Of a stretch of 13,434 nt of DNA, positions 5,978-13,416 are shown one piece after another. The stretch lies in contig CAYTGO010000079.1 of assembly GCA_964437425.1 (NCBI GenBank), forward strand, positions 1 to 13,434. Reading direction: 5' to 3'. Position 1 is the first letter of the stretch. Every line of letters starts with the position of its first letter. The stretch is from Scalindua sp964437425 (GTDB lineage Bacteria > Planctomycetota > Brocadiia > Brocadiales > Scalinduaceae). The notes under the pieces are model-generated. The model was not told the DNA's origin, made no database searches, and saw nothing but the letters and a program-made list of their open reading frames with translations. Made by a program: the position numbers and the translations under genes.

Positions 5978-8710
5978 TCATGTTCGTTTGTTAGTTACAA
6001 TTCTGCTAATGGGCTTTATTACCCACGACATAAAAGAGAATTGTTTAAAGAACCACGTTATAAGAATCTTCACTACTTTCCATGATAATTGTAAGCTAAT
6101 AGTTTCAAAAATTATTTCTTTAAACATCTTGCTGCCCGCAACTGAGTCAAAAAAGGCTGCTCTAAATTTCTTATCTTCCTTTGCCAATTGAATCATGGGG
6201 GTAAAGAGCCCATAATGTGCGCTGAAGCCGGCAAGCATTCTAATGATTTTCCCATAAGGAAGATCATTAGTTATATCGGAAAAGCTACTATAATAATCCT
6301 TAAAAGCTTCTTTTGATATACCTCCGTCCATCATGACCTCTGCAGCCCTTATCCCTGTCAAGCAGGCAGTATTCACGCCTTTCCCCTTAAATGCTCGTAT
6401 AATACCTGCAGCATCACCCACCGTGACATATCTATCCCCAAATAGATTTTTTGCCGGAGAAGTTGGAAACTGCCAACGGCTATAAAATAAATCGTGCCTC
6501 TGCATAGCAAAATTAGCGGGTAAAACCCTGGTAACCTGAGGCATTAATAGAAAGTTATCCATCCAACGCCAATTAATCTTTGAACCGGCAATGTTAATAT
6601 CAAAATGATCAATTTTGGGAGTTATGGCACCAAACTCTATTCCCCTTAATGAGGGAAGAAATGCATGTATAGAGTTTCCAAATTTTTCCATTTCCTCCTT
6701 TTCCGGATAAAACTTGGTTAAAATAGTACTCATATAGCGGCCTGTTCGATAACGTGTTGCCATTTCAAAAACCTTACAAGCCCCTTCGTCCAGGCCAAAC
6801 GCTCCAACAACAACATCTGCCCGCCTATTATCCTTTTCACTGTAAACCATTACACCGCTAGGCTCAATATCAATATTTGTCACTCTGCCATGTATTACTT
6901 TTACTCCTGCATCTTTAGCACAATGCAAAAGATAATTATCAAATAACATTCTATTCACCGCACATGATTCCTCTCCATCGCCTTCTAGCTTTATGTCTTC
7001 GTCATCAGAATGGAGATAATATGCAGGTATTTTTTCCAATATAAGTTCATGTGGAAACGGAATTTCCAATTTTTCTTCTAATATCTCTTCAATAGGTGGA
7101 GATAGCACTCCTACACATGGATTAAACTGTTCATCTTTTCCAAAATCTTTACCTTCATACAATACAATGTTCAAATTGATGTTACGTCTTTTTGCCAACC
7201 TGCTAAGTGTAATTGCACAACTCGTCCCACCTGGCCCTCCTCCTATAACAACCACCGTTTGTCCCTCCTCAAGAGGACCCAACCCTTTATCGGCAAAACC
7301 TTTTAATACCTTCTCGCGTCTTAATTTTCCACCGCCAACAGCAGATCCAAGCGCCTGCTTAGTCCATACAATCACGGTAACAGGCAACAATCTTAACTGT
7401 AATGCGGGATCGAATACCTTTATAAATAATTCCTTAAAAGGTATACTTCCCGTAAACATATTCCATAAGAATTCCAACTGAATTTTGGCAACAGGCTTTT
7501 TCCTTTCTGATTTAAGGAATGAAAAATAACCGGCAGATATACTCTTTCTGGAAGTAATATAATCGTTAAGACCAAAGACCCATCTTCCATACCGGTTGTC
7601 AGACCCTAAAGACTTCATTACCGGTTTGTAATAATCTGTTCTGAATGCATTTTCAGAAACACCGGATTTAAACACACTATTTGCAGCCATCCTGGAAGTA
7701 ATAAATGCTGACTCAATACCGTGCTTATAATATCTCGATATACCCGCACTACCCACAACAACGAATCTATCAGCAAATGGATGCTTGGCCTGCGTAATAT
7801 TTATCTTGGGAAAGCAGATACAAAAGTTCTTTGGCAACTTCCAACCTTCCTGCGGGAAAGTACGACGCACAATAGGATGGTTAAGGAATTCTATCAGATG
7901 CGCCTTGTTCAAATCAGTATGACCAACCAGCGTAACAGTTAAATAGTCTCCTCTTGGCGTGAAAGAGGCATACGTAATCTGCTTTATTCCTAATGAAAAA
8001 ACGTGTATCCAGCGATCAGAATATTTACTCCCATTCCTACTACCTACATAAATCTCTGCCTGGCAAGCTCTAATAGTTTTGGGCGGAACATAGCCAATCC
8101 CCATTCTTTTGACTTTTTCCAGCATACCGGTATTTAACCCAAACGCGCCCACCACCAAATCGGCATTCATTACTCTCCAGGAACCCTTCTTTCCGAAATA
8201 TACTTTTGCTTGCTCTTTCTTATTTGAGGGCAAAATTATATTACTTACGATATCAGAGCTAATATTAGCTCCCATAGCTTCTGCACGGCTTAAAAGAAAA
8301 TCGTCAAAACTTGTACTAACAGATTGTGACGAAAACATTGGTCCATCACCTCTGAAAACAGTTAGTATCTTTTTGTCTGCAGATGGCCTAGGATTATTAA
8401 CTTCTACACAGCCATCATGAGTATGGAAATAGTAACCTTTGATCTCCTTCTGTACACAGCGGTCTGGCGGAAGAATATCGTTTTCCTTTAATTCTCCATA
8501 AAGTTTTTCTGATATAACTCCCGGACACATATTACATCCCCGGGGCCCCTTTTGACAAAAGCTTTTTCCCTCGAAAATAGTAATATCGACTTTTATCCCT
8601 TTTTGCTTAGCATTTTTTAATGCAAAATATGCAAACAAACTACCAGCCGGCCCACCACCGACTATGGCAATCTTTGAACCATCTTCCAGGAAGTAATCTC
8701 TATCTTTCAT
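5978..8710 (-). CDS. Two-module FAD-dependent oxidoreductase fusion, geranylgeranyl-reductase-like
   Basis: A 910-residue flavoprotein built from two homologous FAD modules. Module 1 (about 10-450) has GGGPAG at 18-23, the cysteine motif Cys52-x6-Cys59-x2-Cys62, LVVGAFG at 185-191, an FCIC pair at 296-299 and VVVGSAG at 317-323. In that last motif Ser321 replaces the Asp that normally contacts the FAD ribityl phosphate in this fold. A basic linker (about 455-483) leads to module 2 (about 484-880), with GGGPGG at 490-495, a single cysteine Cys532 at the place of Cys62, VVVGAFG near 633 and an intact GDAAG at 765-769. Module 1 is closely similar along its whole length to the upstream 459-residue protein; module 2 is more distant. 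The family includes geranylgeranyl and digeranylgeranylglycerophospholipid reductases, but the substrate here is unknown. The C-terminal 40 residues are hydrophobic and aromatic, suggesting membrane association. ATG at 8710 follows AAGGAA; the gap to the upstream gene is 15 bp. Confidence 0.88.
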   Translation of the reverse strand: MKDRDYFLEDGSKIAIVGGGPAGSLFAYFALKNAKQKGIKVDITIFEGKSFCQKGPRGCNMCPGVISEKLYGELKENDILPPDRCVQKEIKGYYFHTHDGCVEVNNPRPSADKKILTVFRGDGPMFSSQSVSTSFDDFLLSRAEAMGANISSDIVSNIILPSNKKEQAKVYFGKKGSWRVMNADLVVGAFGLNTGMLEKVKRMGIGYVPPKTIRACQAEIYVGSRNGSKYSDRWIHVFSLGIKQITYASFTPRGDYLTVTLVGHTDLNKAHLIEFLNHPIVRRTFPQEGWKLPKNFCICFPKINITQAKHPFADRFVVVGSAGISRYYKHGIESAFITSRMAANSVFKSGVSENAFRTDYYKPVMKSLGSDNRYGRWVFGLNDYITSRKSISAGYFSFLKSERKKPVAKIQLEFLWNMFTGSIPFKELFIKVFDPALQLRLLPVTVIVWTKQALGSAVGGGKLRREKVLKGFADKGLGPLEEGQTVVVIGGGPGGTSCAITLSRLAKRRNINLNIVLYEGKDFGKDEQFNPCVGVLSPPIEEILEEKLEIPFPHELILEKIPAYYLHSDDEDIKLEGDGEESCAVNRMLFDNYLLHCAKDAGVKVIHGRVTNIDIEPSGVMVYSEKDNRRADVVVGAFGLDEGACKVFEMATRYRTGRYMSTILTKFYPEKEEMEKFGNSIHAFLPSLRGIEFGAITPKIDHFDINIAGSKINWRWMDNFLLMPQVTRVLPANFAMQRHDLFYSRWQFPTSPAKNLFGDRYVTVGDAAGIIRAFKGKGVNTACLTGIRAAEVMMDGGISKEAFKDYYSSFSDITNDLPYGKIIRMLAGFSAHYGLFTPMIQLAKEDKKFRAAFFDSVAGSKMFKEIIFETISLQLSWKVVKILITWFFKQFSFMSWVIKPISRIVTNKRT

Positions 8711-8725
8711 ATAATAATCTATTCC

Positions 8726-10105
8726 TTATTTAACGCTGCTAGAACTTCCACTCTCTTTCCCTATCAACGAAAGTGGATTAAACAGCAACGTTTTTGATAT
8801 CAGGCGCAAGCTTATCGCTTTAACAAATATTTCTTTGTAAGGCACATTTCCCGTAAGCATATTCCATAATATTTCATTAATCTGACTTGCAGTTTTCCTA
8901 TCAGCGGTGGATTTCACAAGTTTTACTTGTCTATTTGCTAATTGCCTGTTAGACGATATATAATCATTGATTTTGAGCATCACAATTCCGTAAAAGTTGT
9001 CTCTGGCCAGAAGCCTTTTTGCCGGTTTGAAATAACCTTTCATAAATGACCTTGCCGATACTCCATTCTTAAATGCCGTATAAGCTGACATTTTTGCCAT
9101 GTTAAATGCAGATTCAATTCCACTTTTATAGGATCTCGAAATACTTGCATCCCCTAAAACAACAACCCGGTCTGTATATGGGTGTTTTGCATAAGTTATG
9201 GGAATCTTAGAAATACACATGCAAAAACTATTAGGAATTCTCCATTTTGCTGGCATCAATTTTTTTACTGCAGGATGGTCAAGAAAGTCTATCAGATTGT
9301 TTCTTGTTAAATCCTTTCTTCCTACTAAATTAACAGTTACATAGTCCGCTTTTGGTGTAATAGATGCAAATTTAAGCTCACTCTTCCCTAAAGCAAACAC
9401 AAAAACATTGTTGCCAAACGTTTCCTCTATATATTCACTGCTTAGTATTATTTCACACTGACATGTCCGAACTGTCCTTGGTGGTTTATACCCAAAACCC
9501 ATATTTCCGACTTTGTCCATCATTCCGGTATTTACACCAAAAGCTCCAACTACAAGGTCAGCCTCAAATTCAGTTTTAGAATTTCCAGCACCACAAATTA
9601 CTTTTACCGGATCTCCTTTTCTATCCGGCAACTCAAAATCCTTTACTACATCGGTAATTATCTCTACTCCTTGTTCCTTTACATGATTCAGAAGATAATC
9701 GTCGAAACTGACATTGCCTTCGTGTCCAGACTGTAAAGGTCCATTTCCTCTAAAGACTGTAACAATCTTTGGTATATGTCCGGGAACAGGATGGTGAAGA
9801 ACTACGCTCTCATCCTGTGTTTGGAAGCAATATCCTTCTATTTTTCTTTGTACACAGAAATCTGCAATATTTATCCCTTCTTCTTCCAGGCCATTAAAGA
9901 GTTTTTCAGAAATAACTCCTGCACACATATTACAGCCACGTGGACCTCTCTGGCAGAAGCTTTTCCTGTCATATATTTTTATAGATACATCAATACCCGC
10001 TTCCTTTGCATAACGTGAAGCAAAATGTGCAAAAAAGCTGCCTCCAGGTCCACCACCAATTATTGCAATCTTAGAACCGTTCTTAAGTAACATATTATTA
10101 TTCAT
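8726..10105 (-). CDS. FAD-dependent oxidoreductase, geranylgeranyl-reductase-like, cysteine-rich
   Basis: A 459-residue flavoprotein with a Rossmann GGGPGG at 17-22, a second FAD contact VVVLGDAS at 314-321 (Asp intact), and LVVGAFG at 184-190. The motif Cys51-x6-Cys58-x2-Cys61 follows the first beta-alpha-beta unit. Its last Cys lies where geranylgeranyl reductases have their conserved Cys (CGEG or CGG); the two preceding Cys are extra. Further cysteines are Cys215/Cys217 and the FCMC pair Cys295/Cys297. It is the first gene of the flavoprotein operon and is homologous to both halves of the next gene, most strongly to the N-terminal half. Reduction of isoprenoid or other unsaturated lipid chains is the family-based guess; quinone-linked electron transfer is an alternative. 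The ATG at 10105 has no clear Shine-Dalgarno, and a second ATG four codons later is also possible. Confidence 0.87.
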   Translation of the reverse strand: MNNNMLLKNGSKIAIIGGGPGGSFFAHFASRYAKEAGIDVSIKIYDRKSFCQRGPRGCNMCAGVISEKLFNGLEEEGINIADFCVQRKIEGYCFQTQDESVVLHHPVPGHIPKIVTVFRGNGPLQSGHEGNVSFDDYLLNHVKEQGVEIITDVVKDFELPDRKGDPVKVICGAGNSKTEFEADLVVGAFGVNTGMMDKVGNMGFGYKPPRTVRTCQCEIILSSEYIEETFGNNVFVFALGKSELKFASITPKADYVTVNLVGRKDLTRNNLIDFLDHPAVKKLMPAKWRIPNSFCMCISKIPITYAKHPYTDRVVVLGDASISRSYKSGIESAFNMAKMSAYTAFKNGVSARSFMKGYFKPAKRLLARDNFYGIVMLKINDYISSNRQLANRQVKLVKSTADRKTASQINEILWNMLTGNVPYKEIFVKAISLRLISKTLLFNPLSLIGKESGSSSSVK

Positions 10106-10149
10106 ATGTTGATAGGTTTATTAATAACCCTACAAAGTCTCTAATTGGG

Positions 10150-10178
10150 AGTTTATTAGCATTTATCAGATAAATCAA
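10150..10178 (-). promoter_or_regulatory. Possible sigma70-type promoter of the flavoprotein-kinase operon
   Basis: Minus-strand TTGATT (10178-10173; 4 of 6) is followed after 17 bases by TAAACT (10155-10150; 4 of 6), about 45 bases before the ATG at 10105. The -35 box is identical to the one proposed for the ferredoxin gene. The match is modest, but a promoter is expected here because the preceding cytochrome unit is strongly terminated. Confidence 0.3.
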
Positions 10179-10274
10179 GGTTAATAAAGCTATACGTAAG
10201 TACCATTGCTTCTACTTTTTTTGCATATATTACTGGAGGTAATTAAATTTTTATATATAACCCAAATCTACTGC

Positions 10275-10303
10275 AAAAAAAAAGGCGCTCGATATCGAGC
10301 GCC
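10275..10303 (-). terminator. Intrinsic terminator of the cytochrome-HAO unit
   Basis: Positions 10284-10303 are a perfect 20-base palindrome (GGCGCTCGAT and its reverse complement). Read on the minus strand it is followed directly by nine T residues (10283-10275). It lies about 48 bases after the HAO-family stop codon and is far more GC-rich than its surroundings. G-T and A-T pairs extend the stem outward. The plus-strand reading is followed by a weaker T-rich run, but no plus-strand gene ends here. The rest of the 10106-10351 interval holds only the possible promoter. Confidence 0.93.
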
Positions 10304-10351
10304 CTTCTTTTATTCTAAATAGTATGTAATTCTTCATAATTACTCTATTAT

Positions 10352-12187
10352 TTAATCCTTCTTTCTCATCCTGAATGCTACTACAGCCCCTACGAGTAAA
10401 AGACCGGCAAACACAATAATACCGCCTACCATTCCTGCTGATCTTTTTCTATCTTTTTTACCCAGAAGGTTATCAACTTCCTGTGCACGATAAAGCTGCT
10501 GTGCCTCGGATTCCATTTCGTTCACCGCCTGGAACACCTTTGAAGCACCATACCACCATGATATATCCTGCTGAACATGGGCAGTACCTTTGTAAGCATG
10601 CGCTTTATCACCAAACCACATGTTGGTATACAGGTTCTCAATACGAGAAGGATTGCTTTTTCCTGCCATAAAGACTGAATACACACCTAGTATTGGACCA
10701 TACACCGGTATTTTACCTCCAGTGGTCTTAAATGCATTATAGATACCTTCTCCCAGCAATCCAGGGCCAAGTGCGTCAGCAAGAACATCGCCCATCGGGA
10801 ACGGGTCACGCTCTGCTACAGGAGGATCAAAGGCATTTGCTGCCGCCAAACCATCCATAATCAAATGCGCCCTGTCCTGCATCTTCCACATCTCAAACAT
10901 CATGTCATCCAGATTCTCAAGATAGAGCCTTCCCCATCGTGGACTATGACAGTTTGAACACATCTCTATCCACTGTTCTCTTTTCTTTTTATTTGCTGCT
11001 GAATATATATCTAACTTCTTATCCAATGGCGGTAATTTTACACCATAAGGATAAGCTTGCAATGAAGATTCAAACTCTGCACTTTTTGGCGGAACAGTAC
11101 CCATTCGCCATATACCCTTTGCAGCAAGAGTATGAGTAAATTTCCCTTCTGCCTGATACATATGGCAGTATTGACAGGTTGGGGTTCTATAGTCCTTACC
11201 TGCTACTATATCGCCAAGTGGCTTGCCCCAGTCCCACTCCTCTCCTTCCATATGATAAATCATTCCCATCTTGGATTCGCCATAAGACTCAGCATCCGGA
11301 TGGTCATATCCCATGTGACAGCTCATGCATGCTTCAGGCCTTCTGCCCTCTTTCGCAGTAAACTTATGCCTTGTGTGGCAAATATCACACTTCTCAGTAG
11401 TTCCGTGACAGTAGTCACAACCAAACATTGCTGTTAAATAGCCCTGTCTTGCAGCTTCCGGATACCATGGCGGCACAACATTAGCCGTAAAGGTGTCAAC
11501 ATGGTTAGGTCTACCAAATTCCATTTCGTCCAGATATTCATTAACTTGCTTTGGATGGCAATTACCGCATATATCCGGTGTGGGCATATGAAGCTCGTTA
11601 TGATCCTTACCGTGACACTCGTTACAACCAACTTTATCCAGGTCTCTTTCAATAAGCTCCTCAATCTGCCTTGTTCTTATAGCAAAAAAGTCGTTCTTTT
11701 TCGGATCTGCATGTGTTGAATCCCTCCAGTCATGAACAATACCTGGCGTAACTTCTTCGTGACATTCGATGCACTGGTCTGCCTTATACTTCTCTAGAAG
11801 TTGATCATAATAAGTCCCTTCCGGCTTAACATAATGCCGTGCCGGGAACCAGTACATATGCATTGGCTTAGGCTTATAAAAATCCTGCCACGGTCCCGCA
11901 CCTTTTTCCAGCCCAACATTGTCACTATACAGAGCTCTGGCAGCAGCAGATGGATATACTGTGTTATAAAAGTTCTTTGCTCTTTCATGCTGCTTCTTAG
12001 TGATAGGCTCTAAACCAGGACCTTCAACGCCGTCTGCGGAGGCTCCTTTGCCAGCTTCAGCACCCACATAGTCTAATTCGCCCGTACCTGAGCCCATATA
12101 ATCCTGATCAGTCGATGCATTTGCAATATGCAAACTGCAAAAAACTGAAAAGAAAACTACAACCGCACACGTTTTCAGAAGATCCAT
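10352..12187 (-). CDS. Octaheme hydroxylamine oxidoreductase-family cytochrome c, membrane-anchored
   Basis: A member of the HAO/hydrazine dehydrogenase octaheme family, 611 residues, acting on the positive side of the membrane (in anammox cells, inside the anammoxosome). A signal peptide covers about residues 1-24 (ending ANA). Eight CxxCH heme sites begin at Cys139, 188, 207, 257, 267, 287, 338 and 410. The fourth (CDYCH, 257-261) corresponds to the catalytic heme position, and Asp295-His296 in GYDHPD match the conserved active-site Asp-His pair. Tyr532 in AYKGTAH lies 79 residues from the C-terminus, the same distance I recall for the P460-crosslinking Tyr of Nitrosomonas HAO, which would favour an oxidative rather than a nitrite-reducing type; this is inference. 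A C-terminal transmembrane helix (about 584-605) ends in RMRKKD. GGGAGG nine bases upstream supports the start. It follows the c554-like gene after 122 bp and is closed by a terminator. The exact substrate (NH2OH, N2H4 or NO) cannot be assigned. Confidence 0.93.
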   Translation of the reverse strand: MDLLKTCAVVVFFSVFCSLHIANASTDQDYMGSGTGELDYVGAEAGKGASADGVEGPGLEPITKKQHERAKNFYNTVYPSAAARALYSDNVGLEKGAGPWQDFYKPKPMHMYWFPARHYVKPEGTYYDQLLEKYKADQCIECHEEVTPGIVHDWRDSTHADPKKNDFFAIRTRQIEELIERDLDKVGCNECHGKDHNELHMPTPDICGNCHPKQVNEYLDEMEFGRPNHVDTFTANVVPPWYPEAARQGYLTAMFGCDYCHGTTEKCDICHTRHKFTAKEGRRPEACMSCHMGYDHPDAESYGESKMGMIYHMEGEEWDWGKPLGDIVAGKDYRTPTCQYCHMYQAEGKFTHTLAAKGIWRMGTVPPKSAEFESSLQAYPYGVKLPPLDKKLDIYSAANKKKREQWIEMCSNCHSPRWGRLYLENLDDMMFEMWKMQDRAHLIMDGLAAANAFDPPVAERDPFPMGDVLADALGPGLLGEGIYNAFKTTGGKIPVYGPILGVYSVFMAGKSNPSRIENLYTNMWFGDKAHAYKGTAHVQQDISWWYGASKVFQAVNEMESEAQQLYRAQEVDNLLGKKDRKRSAGMVGGIIVFAGLLLVGAVVAFRMRKKD

Positions 12188-12309
12188 TATGAAAATCCTC
12201 CCTTTCTTTTATCAAAAATTACAACGAAACATAAACATTCATAAAGTATATATCAGAACAACAATTTAATCACATTATATTACTATCTTTTATTATCTAC
12301 TTCCTGACT

Positions 12310-13416
12310 TCACCTAACGAACCTAATATTATGCTTAGGCGCTGTAGGGTCAAAATCTTCATCACCTCCGCTTTCTTTCTTCTCTAATGCCTCACTTACG
12401 ATTCGCTGATACTTCGGCTTGAACCATTCGTAATCGTCATGCTTCTTGCTGTCTCTGAAGAACTTCACCCGCATCTCATGTCTTCTGCTTCTGTGACAAC
12501 CCTGGGTGCCTCCGCATTTGTTATAAGCAGGCGTAATTTTAGCTATTTTCTGACCCTCTGTTGCCTTTCCTCTATCCATAAAAAACGCATATACCTCACC
12601 GGGACCATGACAAGCCTCACAGGTAATACCCTCTTCTTCATATGTTCCCGTCTCTTTATTGTAACCTGTTGTGTGACACTCATAACATTTTTTTCTATAA
12701 TTTTCATCACCTTTAATGTAGTCAGGGGCTTCTTTGATAACATTAAAGCTTTGGAATTTTACTCTCTTCCATCTTTCGACATGCGGAGCAGTCAGCCCTG
12801 TGTGACATCTCATACATTTGCCACTACCCATATATATAGCCTTTTCACCAGTTATGGTTCTATCTTTAAAGCTGGCCCATTCTGCATCCTCTTCCAGAGA
12901 AAGGGTAGCAAATTCATTCCACATCACAAAAAGGTCATCAGCATGATCCAATCTTTGACGCATCGCCCTCTTATGTTTGAAAATACCATGATGCGCATGC
13001 TCTGCATTAAGTGACCGACCAGATCCACCATGGCATACCGTGCATCCGTAAATATCAAACGGGAAGCTTTTAACTACAGTCTCATGAGATGCTGTCAACT
13101 TTGCTTCATCGATATGACAGGTCATACATCTATCTGTTTTTTGTCCGTTACTTTGCTGAGCCCAACCATAATCACCCTTTAGAAGAATCTGCTTAATTTC
13201 GTACTTAGGTTTTTGCAGTTTAGCTAGTTTCGCTTCTAAATCAGCTATTGTTTTTTCGTCACTTGTGTTTTGCAGCTTTTTCTCTACTGCTTTTAGCTGC
13301 TGCTCATAATACTCTACCTGATATTGCTTCCACTCTGGCTCCAACATATCCTTAACCCATAAGATGGTACTAACTAGCAGCAATATACTGGATAATAAAA
13401 ATAATTTCTTTTTCAT
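12310..13416 (-). CDS. Membrane-anchored multiheme cytochrome c with c554-like C-terminal half
   Basis: A 368-residue electron-transfer cytochrome, probably a relay between the HAO-family protein and the membrane. An N-terminal hydrophobic helix (about 5-21) is an uncleaved anchor or signal peptide, followed by a charged coiled coil (about 30-68). Two N-terminal heme sites are CMTCH (97-101) and CTVCH (125-129). The C-terminal half resembles the cytochrome c554 family: CMRCH (201-205), CYECH (244-248) followed by TTGYN, CEACH (266-270) followed by GPG, then Cys301-x5-Cys307-His308. That last site has five residues between the cysteines instead of two, in the place of the fourth c554 heme; the frame stays open beyond it for 60 residues. 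There are thus five canonical hemes and possibly a sixth. The ATG is preceded by GAGAAG. The gene lies just inside the window edge, so more operon members may lie upstream. Confidence 0.9.
   Translation of the reverse strand: MKKKLFLLSSILLLVSTILWVKDMLEPEWKQYQVEYYEQQLKAVEKKLQNTSDEKTIADLEAKLAKLQKPKYEIKQILLKGDYGWAQQSNGQKTDRCMTCHIDEAKLTASHETVVKSFPFDIYGCTVCHGGSGRSLNAEHAHHGIFKHKRAMRQRLDHADDLFVMWNEFATLSLEEDAEWASFKDRTITGEKAIYMGSGKCMRCHTGLTAPHVERWKRVKFQSFNVIKEAPDYIKGDENYRKKCYECHTTGYNKETGTYEEEGITCEACHGPGEVYAFFMDRGKATEGQKIAKITPAYNKCGGTQGCHRSRRHEMRVKFFRDSKKHDDYEWFKPKYQRIVSEALEKKESGGDEDFDPTAPKHNIRFVR

Noticed and set aside
10284..10303. The 20-base palindrome as a protein-binding operator
   Set aside because: The immediate run of nine T residues on the transcribed strand and the position just after a stop codon fit an intrinsic terminator better; a dual role cannot be excluded.
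11434..11664. 76-residue minus-strand frame and its plus-strand neighbours within the HAO gene
   Set aside because: Alternate-frame shadows of the octaheme protein; the heme motifs are all in the long frame.
10352..12187. Identification of the octaheme protein as a NrfA or octaheme nitrite/tetrathionate reductase
   Set aside because: All eight sites are CxxCH with no CxxCK, and the spacing, the Asp-His pair and the C-terminal region fit the HAO family.
12489..12515. Frameshift or sequencing error producing the CX5CH motif
   Set aside because: The frame is open and protein-like for 60 residues on the C-terminal side, so only an in-frame insertion would explain it.
12439..13014. 191-residue open frame on the plus strand, opposite the multiheme cytochrome
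   Set aside because: It lies entirely antisense to a gene with clear heme motifs, its translation has no recognisable domain, and no ribosome site supports it.
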